This document shows, piece by piece, positions 52,845-64,000 of a DNA stretch of 64,000 bases. How positions within the stretch are numbered: the first letter of the stretch is position 1; every line of letters starts with the position of its first letter. The stretch is from Mycteria americana (taxonomy: Eukaryota > Chordata > Aves > Ciconiiformes > Ciconiidae): positions 5,938,062-6,002,061 of the forward strand of contig NC_134367.1 in the NCBI RefSeq assembly GCF_035582795.1. Direction: 5' to 3'. The notes beneath the pieces were generated by a model. The model ran no database searches and was not told the origin of the DNA. It saw only the letters and a list, made by a program, of their open reading frames with translations. Position numbers and translations under genes: made by a program.

Positions 52845-53235
52845 TGCTGGGTTTTTTTCGTTCCTTTTTTTCACTCCAAGTTTCCCTCTTGTTTTAGACC
52901 GCTTTCATCTCCCTCTGTCTCTTGAGCACTGTCTCACTGTGCATCTGTTTTCCCTTTGCATGTTCTCCCTTCCCCCTGTGTTTACTTTTGTAAGCAGACT
53001 GTTGTTTTTATTCAGTTCCCCTTGGTTTTCTTTGGGTTTTTCAGTTCTTCTAATCTTCTCTGCAGCTCTCCCATTCTCTCCACTTACCTTCCATCCTGGA
53101 GTGCCTCTGGGGCCCTGTTTCCAATTAGGTCTGTTTTGTTTTGTTTACTGGACTTTTCCTCTCCCCAGTGTTGCACAGCAGCCACCTTTATTTTTGCTTT
53201 TTCTTTTTCTTTGTTTCCTTTGCTAGTCAGAAGCC
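52845..53235 (+). repeat. Pyrimidine-rich tract
   Basis: About 390 bases in which the + strand is strongly enriched in C and T (many CTTTTC, TTCCCTTT and TCTCC runs). The 171-codon open frame at 52711-53226, rich in Phe, Leu, Ser and Pro, follows from this composition and is not taken as a gene. Confidence 0.65.
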
Positions 53236-53860
53236 AGGAAGTTACTTCTTCTTCACTGCTGTTGGTTTTATTCATTTACGTATTTTCTTTCCCCAAGAAA
53301 TAGAGTAGATGGCGTTTAAAAATGTTTACACTCTAATTGTAGCAGCTGCTGTGGGAATTACTTTCATGCATATTAAATTGCAGTAAAAAAGTCCATCTTA
53401 ATATCCTCTCCTTTTCTTTTTTACCTCAAAGCACCTCATCAAATAGAGACCCAATCCTACTTGCTACCAAATTTCCTTACTGAAAGACCCACAGACCCTG
53501 GTCACTGAGCACCCAGGTCCTCATCAAGCCTTCTTAAAGACTGCCACTGAGAAGAAGTCAGAAGCACCCTTCTGAGCCGACAGAAAATAACACAAATTTC
53601 CAGTGCAACCTCTTGCTTAGGTCTCCTGCAAGATTTGCCAAAACCAAACCGTCTCCAAGAAGCATTCAGATAGTGGCAAACCTGCCTTTCCTGGCAGGAA
53701 AATGATCTGAGGAGAGAATTTCTCACTGGATCTGGTTCATATTCAGTGTTACCTTGTCCTGGGTAGTACAGCAGGGAAAAGTTAGCATCACAAGGGAAGG
53801 CAAATTTTATTAAGAAGAAAAAAGCTTAGAGAGCAACGTGGGTTTCATCTGCTCATTTCC

Positions 53861-53877
53861 TTTTTTTTTTTTTTTTT
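53861..53877 (+). repeat. Poly(T) run, 17 bases
   Basis: Seventeen consecutive T residues followed by AAGAAAAAGG. A run of the same length lies at 45852-45868. No adjacent retroposed sequence was recognised for either. Confidence 0.9.
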
Positions 53878-54240
53878 AAGAAAAAGGCAACAAAATAAAA
53901 GTTAGCTTCTGCACTTGGCAGTCTTCTGTCCCCTCAAAGCTTAAGAGGTCTTTTCAACCTCTAGGGGAAAAAAGTGGGGCTGACCAAGATGTGTATGGGT
54001 AGCAGAATCAGATTCTACAGTAATAAAATTTGTGGGGAAAATTATCCACCAGCTTTGAGAATTCCAGCAGTGCTCAAAGCTGTAAATGTTTGGCACCACA
54101 AGGCATTCAAGAAATCTGAACGGGTGTTGTTGGGTTTGGTTCTTTGAAAGCTTTCCTTCTCACTAGCCATTGTTTTATTTTTTCCATACTTGATTCTTAT
54201 GAGCAGAAGTGGTTAACTCAGGAGTTTATGAAACAAGAAA

Positions 54241-54305
54241 ACTTGGCTTCCATTCCTGCCTCTTGCATTCACTTTCTGCTTACTCTTGGAAAAGTCACTT
54301 AAAAC
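54241..54305 (+). mobile_element. MIR-like SINE core, sense
   Basis: ACTTGGCTTCCATTCCTGCC and TCTTGCATTCACTTTCTGCT, then TACTCTTGGAAAAGTCACTT, keep the order of the MIR core (GGTTC.AGTCC.GCTCTGCCACT...TGTGACCTTGGGCAAGTCACTTAA). Highly diverged and short, so tentative. Confidence 0.45.
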
Positions 54306-57300
54306 TAGATCTATAAGCAGACTCAGGTTGTTCCATGTATCAAGCACTCAGGATCTCTGTAAACAGATTAGATGAGTGAATAGGATTACCCAAAGCCAGA
54401 AAGCAGACCTTAAAAACAGCTGGAGCAACCTGTAGAAAATAGGAAGGTGGGCCCTCTGGACCATCTAGAAACCGGGTCCTGGATGAAGGAAGACATGGCT
54501 ATCTGGGAGTCTCCAGCTGGGATTTTCAGCTCTGAATCTTTTTCTAGATTAGGTAGCTAAGTCAAATTAGCCCGATTTTATGGAAACCTGCAGGAAGATG
54601 CATTGCTCTTTGACAGTGAAAGAGGAAAGTGGGGAGTTATCTTCTTCTCAGATATCCCCTACACTTGTTTGAGGTGGGAGCTCTAACCCACATCTTAACT
54701 TTTGGGGTAGTTTTTTGGGCACCTCCTTAATGGGATAGGCAAACTAGCAAGAAACCAGTCAAGCTCAGTCACTGGGCTGTGGGATATGATGGGACACACG
54801 TGGCAAAATCAGAAAGTTTCATTACCAACTCTGGCTGGTGCAAAGCCAAGTATAATAACTGTGCTTAAAAAACAACATGCCCTGAAGCAGGTCCTGGAGG
54901 AAGGACCATGGAGCAAACAGGCAGTCTGAGAGGTCTGCTCGGCCTCTGATGTGACACAGGGGTCTGAGCGGGGCGACAGTTTTAAGCCTGGTGTAGTTTC
55001 TCTGGTGGAGACTTAAGGCCCATGGGGCTTTGCCAGCAGCAGTGTGAATGTGCATAGCCCTCAGCCACAGGAATTTGAAGGATCCCTGTAAAATACCATG
55101 TTGGAAGTAGTACTTAGGTCCATTTGTAGCTTTAGCTCAGAAGCCTGATTCTGTGATCTGTCTGCACCCATGAGTGCTGGATTTCTTTATGAAAGATGTG
55201 AATATTCATACAATCCAGTTGCATCGAGGAGGTGAGCTGGAGTCAGCCAATTGTGTAGCGTGTGTGTGTTTAAATATTTCATTAGAAGTATGTTTTGGAA
55301 AGCCAAAAAAGAACAGCACAATTTTAATAAAGAATCCTATCAAATGTTTATGATGCCAAAGCCATAATATAAATCAATATGTTTAGATTTGAGTATGATA
55401 AATATGCCTTAAAATAAATGATTTGAAAATAATTGCCTTATTCCCTTACCTGCCAATTTTTCTGTACAAAGGCCTTTGTTTCTCCAGCTAGTCCTGGTAA
55501 CATCACGGCCACCTGAAACAGCTCTTGGACCAAACCTCAAAAGCAATCCAAAACTCATGAATCATATAGACATGCATGCACAATGAGAATGGGACCTTCT
55601 AAAAACACTGACTAGTAAAAATCATTATTGCTTATAACAAATTAGGGAACAGGGACATGCACGTAGTCCACGGGTTGGGTGACGAGCACAAATCTTGGCA
55701 ACAAGCAGTGCACAAGTGTGTTTATCCTGCTTGATCCCCTACAATGCAATGAGGATAGAAAGAATGGAAGAAGCAAGTGTTTTCCAGTGATCAGTAAAAC
55801 AATTAAAGGCTTCAATCAAAATAAAATGGTGCTTTACCTCAACAGTAAGGACTAGGCATGGGGCTTGGTGTTTGCTTTACCACTTTCTTAGATGCTTAGC
55901 TTTTGTTTCTGGGTGCAGAATCATGGCTACTTGGCATCCACAGCCAAAACTGCCCCCAAGGTCAACCCTGACTACGCTTGCATCTACCTGGGGCCCTCTG
56001 GGCAGCAGTGGGGATCCAGGAAAAGGCACCAACTGCAGACCTCCATTTTGTGAGAAAACCTCCTATAATTGCATTTTTGGAGTCCACACCCCAATCCTGT
56101 CACATAATGTCAATGATAGGGTTTCTTCCAGTTATTCTTGTCATAAGGTCTTTGATTGCTTGGACCAGAAAGCTGTTCCTTCTTGTCTGAAAGCAGCCAT
56201 CCCACTGCTAGACTAGAATGACTCCTACTTTTCCAGGATGAGAAGCAGATGAGGTCTATGTCCCAAAGCTATGATGGCTTTTTTTTTGTTTTAAAAACAT
56301 CCAGAAGGCAGATATTTTGCTCACTGTATATTTTAGCTACTGGCAAATGTTTCTAGCCATGCTAGAGAGCTGATTATATCCCTCCCAAGCTTCCACTTTG
56401 GATGAAAAAAGTCGTAGTAACAGTTGCTAGCAAAAACATTCTGGAATGGATTTGTTGATAGAAGATGACTGCTGTGCTTTCAGAAGGAAAATTAAACTGA
56501 AGAACAAGTATATTTAAGCATAATTGCTTTAAAAACAGAACACATGCTATATTATAATCTGTAGTTCACTGGAAAATGGAATAATCCAGAAGGCTGAATT
56601 CAGTACAGTACACTAGAAGAGTTATGTTAATTTGCAATGAGTCCTGCTTGCAGCTTTCTATCAGACTATGTGTAAAATGTCTCAGTGCCACTGGAGAACA
56701 ACTCAGCTTGGATTCCGGTAGGACGTGCAGGAAGCTTCAGATGTAATTTTCAGGAAGGTCATTTTGCAGATCAAGATAATCATACTGAAAACTGTTTTTT
56801 AAACAGGGTCCAGTTCCCTCCGGTGGCTGGGTAACCCCAAGGGGACTGAGCCATGGGCTCCATCTGTGCTCCAGACTTGCTGCGTAATGACCTTGTCTCT
56901 GGTGTTACGTAGCATCTTCTCATTGGGCTCTGTTAACCATGACACGCTATTAGCGTGTTGTAACAAATGCTAATAGTAATTCTTCCCTGGTGAAGTTTTA
57001 GTTTCTATCTGATACAAGATCACCTTTGAGTCACTACCAATTCTCTTAAATTCTGAAACTCAAAAGGAGATGATACCAGCACCTGATTTTCATTTTGGAA
57101 AACTGGAGCTTCCCCAGTTTGTACAGGAAATAGAGGCAGACTCAGTCAAGACCATTTGTCCAGTGGGCCTGAATCCTGAAGCTCTGAATAATGGCTCAGA
57201 CATCCATGAGCCTAAATATTATTTCAAACCTCCAAATAATCATTGATTGCATAGCTCAGAAATAATTTATTTTGGCAAACAAATAAATAAACCATGTCAA

Positions 57301-58530
57301 ACCACTAAACAGTTTTTTGCTTGCCTTTTCTACTTTTTTTATCCTTTCCTTTTACTTCATATTCTGCATCATATGCTTCTTGTGGAGAATGAGGCCACCT
57401 CACAGGAATGGACATTATAGCAACTCTTCTAATCAGTGCTGTTGTAGTGCTCAAAATGAGGACTTTCTAAACAGCAAAAACAGATGTAAGGCATGACAGC
57501 AACAGCAAATCCCATTATAGACCAGAGTGCTGGAGACGCCAGCAGGTAAATGAGCCTGTGTTGGTCAGACTTTGCCACACTACAGTCTTACTGTGTTAGA
57601 AAGTAAGCTTTTTCAATGAAATGTCAAAAGATACCAAATCATGAGTCACACCAGCCTTCTTGTAGCTCTGAAGGAAGGAAATGATCCATCTCAGGATGTG
57701 TTGAGCCTGTTCCTGTATAATAATCTGTGTCAAGTTTCTTTGGAGCTTGTAAACCAAGCAAGAATAATAAACAAGTCAAAGCTGAAAGGGGTTGGAAGAA
57801 GCCTGGTGTATATAACAGGAATTCAGCTTTGTTGCCACCAGGATTTCAGCAGGCCTTTCTATGACAGCATTGCACTAGTCTCTTCTCAGTTCAGCAAGGC
57901 TTAATCAATTTTCCAAAATTCTTAAAGACCTGATTTTTGAAAGAAGTTTCAACACAACTTAGCCCCCCCGTCCCTGATCCCACAAAGAACTGCATAAATT
58001 TTTTAAATTATTTTTATTTTTTTCCCATCCATGAAAGCATCCTGAGCAAATCAGGATGCTCCATCAAATCAGTGCACCGCTTCTCTCAGGCGCGTCTCTC
58101 ACTGAAGTTGAGACTGTTCACTGGGGAATGGGGGGCCCAAGTTCTGCTTAGGGACAGTGTTGCTGAGTTGGCATTAGATGAGCTATGCTCCTCTGGGACC
58201 GTGGTGGCTGGGGGACAGCGCTCAGCCATGCCCTGTGGACATGTTTGCTTCACAGCTTGCCCTGGCATTAGATGTAGATGTGAGCCATGTATTCATATTG
58301 GCCGAAACCCCACCAGTATTCGTGCACACTCAGAGATGATTTATCCAAGAGCCTAAGATGTTCATTATGATTAGTAGCTATGTTCTGATTGTCTGCTAAA
58401 TGGTGTTCAAGACAATAAGGAAATACAGGAGCTGAAATGCTTAGACATGCGTTAACACGTTAATTAAACCCTTTCAATATGAACCTGGGAAGCTGTATTG
58501 GCTGTATATATTAGCATCACATTAGAGTGG

Positions 58531-58620
58531 TGGGTAAACTGAGGCACAGAACAGTGACTTAGCTCGCTAGTGCCACTCAAGAAGTTGGACCTGCACCACA
58601 ATCTCCTTTGTAGTCAATCA
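58531..58620 (-). mobile_element. MIR/CORE-like SINE relic, antisense
   Basis: TGGGTAAACTGAGGCACAGA and ACAGTGACTTAGCTCGCTAG, then GAAGTTGGACCTGCACCA, follow the antisense MIR order (GGGAAACTGAGGCACAGAGAGGTTAAGTGACTTG...). The GTAAACTGAGGCACAGAACAG block is the clearest MIR-like match in the window. Confidence 0.6.
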
Positions 58621-61600
58621 TTGCTGCCTGGCCCTACAAGCTATAGCAGGGAAGTTACATATTGCCAGCAGTAAGTATCCCAAAAGCGATGAGTTTATTA
58701 GTGTCAGACGTCTCTTACGCTCCCTGCGTATAGAACCACTGTCCAGTAAGACCAAGGATTATTTTGATAAGCAGTTGGTCTCAGGCAATATTAGTTTGTG
58801 GGAAAGTTTCTTGGATGTAGCAAGTCTTCTTTACAAGGCTCGTTGAATTGCATTTTGCTACATTTACTGCACGTGGCCTGTTTCCCTCGTATGGATTGAC
58901 TGTTTATGCTCATTTCTCAGCTGTGTTTATTGGTAAAGTTTCATAGCCTTAATCATAAATGTATAACAGCCCTAACCAATATAGAGCATCCACCATTTCT
59001 AATAACATAATGTCTGACCACTCGATAGTTTAGATGCCATGGTTCATTAATTCTCCACAGGAGTAATAAGCATTTGATATTGTCTTATTTTTTAAGCCAG
59101 TTTCTTGTTCCAAAGGGATAAAAAAAGGACCTGCTACAATCTGAGTTTAAACAGTGCCTTGCTTAGTTTTTCCAGAGCTGTGCTGCTGTATGACAACAAA
59201 ACGAAAGCCACAGGACTTTTGTCTTGGTTAAATAAATGTCACTCCCAATTGATTGAAAGCCTTCAGAGACAAAACTCTAGTTCAAATTCATCTCTAAGGT
59301 CATTCTGATGTGCTTCTTTCCCTCACCCTATTTTGGAAAAGACACATCCTTAGCGTGAAGACATGAGAAAGAAAGAATGGTAAATTTAACAACAAGTAAA
59401 TTTAGAACAAATTAGTTGCTGCACCACACCAAAAGCCTGGGAAACTCCCACTCGAGGAAATCAGAAACTCAGAAAGGTTGAACTGGAACTCATGAGCCTC
59501 ACCAGACTCCTAGGGATATGGAAGGAAGGTTTCTAATGAAGAGGAGCACAGCATTTTTGCCTCAATTCTTTACGGTGTTAATGCCTGGATAATTTTATGG
59601 CTAATATGATAGTATATTAGCGTTCTAATCAGGCTCCATCAAGGAATCAGTTGATTTTGGTAAGTTTGAGGGGGTATTACATGGCACAGCAATTATTGCA
59701 TAGCCAACAAGGTGTAAGAAGGAGGATTATATCTTCCTCTGAAACTTGAACCATCACCTGAGAAACTGAATAGCCACCCTGATCAACTGGCAGTGGGATT
59801 GGTGCAGTCATCAGCCAGGTTGTTTGGTACTTTGGGCCGTTTGACTGTTTCATTGTTGGCTTTCTGCAGTTGCTTCTCATCCTCCCAGGACACCTCCCAC
59901 CATAAACCCAGCAGCGTAGTCTCCTTTGCAAATGCTTTCATGTGGGGAAGTTGATTCAGTCAGAGATCAAGAGGATGAGACGTTATGTGGGCTGTGGACC
60001 ATGCTTTCAGGTCAGCCCACAAGATATGCAGGACTGCAGCCAACTTATCCTTAAAGAGAGAATACTCTTGTTTGGGTTTTCTAAATTAATTCCTGAAATG
60101 TAAGGTACCAGAAGAAGTGCGGTGATGGAGAATGACATCTAGTGGCTCCAGCCCACTAGAGTCTTTAATTGACTCCAGTTTGTAGTGTTTCTGTGCTAGG
60201 TTTTGTTTGTTAAAATACCTACTTGTGCTACCACTGGTGGTAACAGCGGTGAGACCTCTAGTATTCAAACAAGTTACTCATAACCACCAGAATTTTTAGA
60301 CCTGATGAGGTTAAGGTTAGCTAGGAGGGGAGCTAAAGGGTCGTAGCAGGTTCATAACAATGCTCAGACCTTTGTTGTCCCTGGTGTAACTTGAATATTT
60401 CTTTCAAGTCATTTGTAGCAATTGTTAGGGATAGGTAATGGCCAGGGCTGTTGACCATAGATGTCCCAGTTATGGAGGTATGTGATCTTTCCCATTACCA
60501 GTTTTCCATTACTGTTTTTTTTCTTAATTGTGAGGAAAGAGCTAGTAAAACGGAAGCCTATTTCAGCCATCTACTGGCATTGCTGACCAGAATGAAAATC
60601 ACCCAAACGACAGCAGATCAGAACTGAAAAGAGTAAAAGGCAAGGAGAGTAAATTTTTACTTCAAAACCTGTTGTCCAGGCTTAATTGATACTTCTGAAT
60701 AAGACATTTCTCTGTCTTGACAACTGTTAACAGCTCTTGGCTGAAAGTCAACTTCGTTCACTTAATTTCTCTAAAGTTCTGTTCCATCTGGCCAGAAAAA
60801 GAGCTATTTTCTTCCCTTGAGAGGTGTGAATCAGATGAGATGTTTGTGGCCGTGTCTACGCTGCAGGATTTGAGTGAGTGCCCTAGCTCCATCTGAATCC
60901 TTTAGCTGCGCAAGATCGCTCATCAGAGCAAGAATCCTCTCATTTCCCCTCTCATGTCGAGGTTGCACTAGAGAGGGAACCTGGGCACATGGCCAAAGGG
61001 CATGAGACACTGCATCCAAGCCCTGAGCCCATTGTGCCCCATTTCTCCTACTAAATGAGGTGGATGGGAATACCCCCTAGACGTGAAGGCCAACAGGCAC
61101 GGTGTGACCTGCATGATCTCTCAGTCTTCAGAACAGGGTGGCTGGGTGCAACCTGCCTGTTGGGCATGGTGCCTGCAAGGTCCTAATTCCCAAGCCATGC
61201 AGAGACACTATTTGGACAGCGTGAGTTGTCCTTAACCAAGACTGTGGCAGGGTGAGTTCCAGCAGTGCAACGGCAGAGATGATTGCACTCCCAGGTGCTG
61301 TTCAGCTGGCTGGTGCAGAAGTATTCTCGGGGCACCAGGCTGTGCAGTCTGTGGTGGGATACACCCACCCTGCATTCTCCATATTGCCCTGAGAGTGAAT
61401 AAAAATCAAAGCAAATCACTTCTGTGGAAAATTCTAGTTGGAGGAAAAGGAATTTTCCAAAAGTGATGAGTTTCTTTTTAGTGCATCATTTATAGGAGCT
61501 CTGCTGGTGATGAAGGAGAGGAGGCAATTTTCAGGGGATGTGTGCTCAGCGCTTGGAAGTTGAATGCCTGTGAAATGGATCAGTTTGGGCCTCCATAAAC

Positions 61601-62199
61601 TGAAACACTGAAGATCACCCATGAAAACCCTACCTACAGATGGCAGATAACAAGGCATGCCTCTGAACTTTCTGCAGTTTTCAAATACAAAATGAGTGGC
61701 CAGCCTAGTGATAACACAATTGCAGGGTAATGTCTAACAAGCAAATGAGTTATTCCACACAGAAAGGGAGAAAAAAAGAGGGGAAAACTGTTACTATTTT
61801 GTAACAAAACACTAAGGCAAGTGAGAAAAGTTAAGATTAAAGCTCTGAGAAAATAGTTTAATACTACAAATTCTTACATACATTGGCATAACTGTATGGT
61901 AGTATCATTGTATCACTCTAGAACTTGTTGATCCCAGAAGTGTGTGTTTCCAGATATTGATGTACTTTGATTTGGCTTATGGTTCTTTTTGAACTGGTGC
62001 GTAGTGAACCACAGTGTGAAAATGGTTGCCTTTCTACCCTAAATCACTGATTTATGTCCATAGTTTTTAAATGGTGGGCATATATTTCGGACCCCTGTAA
62101 TATTTGACCCATCGTCTTGGCTAGTGAGAAAAAGTACATGATGTGTGTTGCTTGTTCACATAAACATTCAAGCCTTTAAAAATATCTCTCTGACCTTCT

Positions 62200-62375
62200 T
62201 CAACTCTGCCTCAATGATTTCCTGTGGCAGGGAATTCCTTAGGGTGATTATATGCTTTAAACAGAAGTATTTCCTTGCATCCATTTAAACTTTGTTGCCT
62301 GTGAAATCAACCCAGCAACCCCCTTTGGTTCTTGCTTTATGGGGTTGGATACAGAGAAACTTCCGGATGGTTTTT
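62200..62375 (-). mobile_element. Old CR1-family LINE relic, antisense
   Basis: AGGGAATTCCTTAGGGTGAT, AACAGAAGTATTTCCTTGCA, TCCATTTAAACTTTGTTGCC and CCCCCTTTGGTTCTTGCTTT run in the order seen in antisense copies of older CR1/L3-type elements (GGCAGGGAATTCC...GAAGTATTTCCTT...TTTAAATTTGCTGCC...CCCCTGGTTCTTGTGTTATG). It differs from the younger avian CR1 at 5930-6070, suggesting an insertion predating modern bird CR1 activity. No ORF survives. Confidence 0.65.
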
Positions 62376-62994
62376 CTACAAACCAGTCATTATTTTGTAT
62401 TCCAGCATTATTTATATAAAAATATATATACAAAAAAGAAACACACAACAACAGCCCACTTATGTAAACAGGAAAAATCTAAGTTTTTGCAGAATCTTTA
62501 GTCACTTACATGCAAGAAAGAAAGAAAACTCAAGAAAATGACCTTGAAAAGTTAGCTGCACCCAGTACACAGTAAATGGAAAAAACAGGATGGCCTTTCC
62601 CTCTTTTTCTTTCCTTCAGACTGAAAATATATTTGTCTGGGCACCCATCTCTTACACTAGCCCTCACGTCCCTCTTGTCCACTGTGAGTCTCTGCCAGAC
62701 CCTGCCACCATCAGCAGTTGCTGTTGGAGTAACAGACACAGGGACCAGCTCTCAGCCTCCCAGCTCTGCCTGGTGACCTCCATCCCTGCGGTGGGGACAC
62801 ACATGCCAGGAGGAAGGGTGACTTACCAGAGCCATTCCCAGGGTGGGGAGAATGGCCTGAGCTGGAGGACACCAAGACCTACAGTTTCTTGACAATTCTG
62901 GGTAGCTTTTCCATCCCAGCAGCATTCCTGCTTCCATTTACTCCTGCCACTTACTGCTGGTTGAAAATGATAAGACTTCAGGCCATGGTATTTT

Positions 62995-63110
62995 CAAGTC
63001 AAGATGGGCAAACAGCTTAATAAATTTGCTCAAGATTATTGCGATCTCATCAGTGGAGTCACAGACAGAGCTGAAGACCTCCACCTCTCAGTCTGCTTTG
63101 TAACCCTGGT
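62995..63110 (-). mobile_element. Possible MIR-like SINE relic, antisense
   Basis: AAGTCAAGATGGGCAAACAG, AATTTGCTCAAGATTATTGC and AGTGGAGTCACAGACAGAGC, then TGAAGACCTCCACCTCTCAG, loosely follow the antisense MIR order (AGATGGGGAAACTGAG...TTGCCCAAGGTCA...CAGTGGCAGAGC..GGAC). Weak, with several gaps. Confidence 0.35.
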
Positions 63111-63185
63111 GTAGGTGTAACCCTGGTGTATCCCTGTAATAGCCTGCATGATGAATTTTACTTCTACAGGTACTGTAGAAGTCAG

Positions 63186-63244
63186 TAGATGGGTGGGAGA
63201 GGGTAGGATGGGTGGGAGATGGGTCAGGAGATGGGTGGGAGAGG
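63186..63244 (+). repeat. G-rich minisatellite with quadruplex motif
   Basis: Three to four imperfect copies of a GATGGGTGGGAGA-type unit. Eight GGG runs occur within 49 bases (63191, 63195, 63201, 63210, 63214, 63221, 63233, 63237) with loops of 1-9 bases; the first five alone satisfy the usual G3+N1-7 pattern on the + strand. Just upstream, GTAACCCTGGTGTA occurs twice in direct order near 63101-63130. Confidence 0.85.
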
Positions 63245-64000
63245 ACCTGTGTGAAATGAGTCCTGCTTTAGCTTTACTAAAGCTTTGAGCTTTTGTCTAG
63301 ACCATAGGGTCTCGTCGAAGGAAATACTGGAATCCACTGAGGAAATAGAAATTATGAAGCAGGAACATTTGACTTCCTCATCAAGAAACCTAAAATCCCA
63401 TCCCTCCGTGGGGCCACTCTGGAAGATCCATGAAGTTATGCTGGAGAGGACTGGCCCATTGTGCCAAACACAAACAGTAAACACACATTTGTATAATTAG
63501 AATGAGCTTTTATGTTGCCTGTTTTTTAGTAAAGGACTTCTATCTCCCAAGTCACCTTTCTTGAAGAAAAACATCTATCATCCCAAATCAGGGATCTCAA
63601 AAGGTTTAGCGACTGTGAAGTCTGTCCTAAAGGTTTTGTGTTTGAAAAACAGAGCCTTTACAGATAAAATAGTATTTTTAGCCTCCTTCAGTAGCTCAGC
63701 CAAACAAGAACCCATCGATTCTCTGAAGACCTCAGAGCTTCAGGATCAGCCTAGTGTCAACCTTTGGGATGTGGAAGCTTCCCAAAGGCCACCATACCAT
63801 ACTTGCCATCAGCGTATATGTATTTAATCAGGCTCCTGACAGGTAAAGACTGTGAAAAGAGGACAGTTTGTTCTCCCAAGCTGTTCGCTCTCTAAGCCCC
63901 CTGTTTATTTTGGAAGTGAATGAATAACATTGTGCTGGGAAAGGAAATTAAAAAAGCAGGGTTGTAATTTACAGTAGAGAAAAGAACAGATTTAGGGGCC

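Larger units (their letters stand above)
53880..62195. other. Intergenic, no gene supported
   Basis: Besides the SINE-like fragments listed, nothing here could be identified. Short open frames occur on both strands. A - strand stretch at 59783-60268 reads with only two internal stops over about 160 codons but resembles no family I know. AT-rich parts (55261-55440, 56461-56660, 57240-57340) could hold conserved non-coding DNA. Confidence 0.45.

Noticed and set aside
52711..53226. 171-codon open frame rich in Phe, Leu, Ser and Pro
   Set aside because: Explained by the pyrimidine-rich tract, which removes stop codons and yields hydrophobic residues; not membrane-protein evidence.

Overview
The window looks like nuclear DNA of a bird, probably a neoavian. 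Three things support this. It holds chicken-repeat-1 (CR1) LINE fragments, including a 3' end with the avian tail signature. It holds two related LTRs beginning with the 'CTGGTTT(T/C)GGCTGGGATAG' type of sequence that I know from bird genomes. Its only recognisable gene is a spliced vertebrate one, with large introns and AT-rich, A/T-homopolymer-studded non-coding DNA.

Layout. Positions 1-9118 are the 3' part of CDC5L on the + strand: about 7 kb of an upstream intron, the penultimate coding exon (7026-7238), a 1775-bp phase-0 intron, and the terminal exon with the stop codon at 9116-9118. A 3'UTR of roughly 350-400 bp follows, with an AATAAA at 9459. The two exons encode the last 105 residues of the spliceosomal protein CDC5L. 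No other protein-coding exon could be supported in the remaining ~54 kb, which reads as a gene desert. In vertebrates whose map I know, the region downstream of CDC5L leads towards SUPT3H and RUNX2, so distal regulatory DNA is plausible here but is not shown by the sequence alone.

The desert is decorated with repeats of several ages. (i) A solo ERV LTR (13696-14249) is bounded by a perfect 5-bp target duplication, GGCAC. (ii) A related but partial provirus starts at 47468. It has an LTR, a primer-binding site resembling the tRNA-Lys1,2 type, a leader with about ten copies of a ~48-bp tandem repeat, a 166-bp direct duplication and a G-rich polypurine-like tract, but no gag, pol or env and no 3' LTR. 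(iii) CR1 relics lie near 5930-6070 (-), 42500-42623 (+) and 62200-62375 (-). (iv) Several very old amniote repeats remain: MIR/CORE-SINE-like fragments and short palindromic MITE-like elements, two of which share a terminal sequence within this window.

Other unexplained structure: two abutting perfect palindromes in the CDC5L intron (26 bp and 12 bp), a perfect 14-bp inverted repeat with a 3-base loop at 41507-41537, a G-quadruplex-type minisatellite at 63186-63244, exact tandem duplications, and a strongly pyrimidine-rich stretch. I saw no CRISPR array, tRNA, rRNA or operon-like system. The many short open frames in the desert look like chance.
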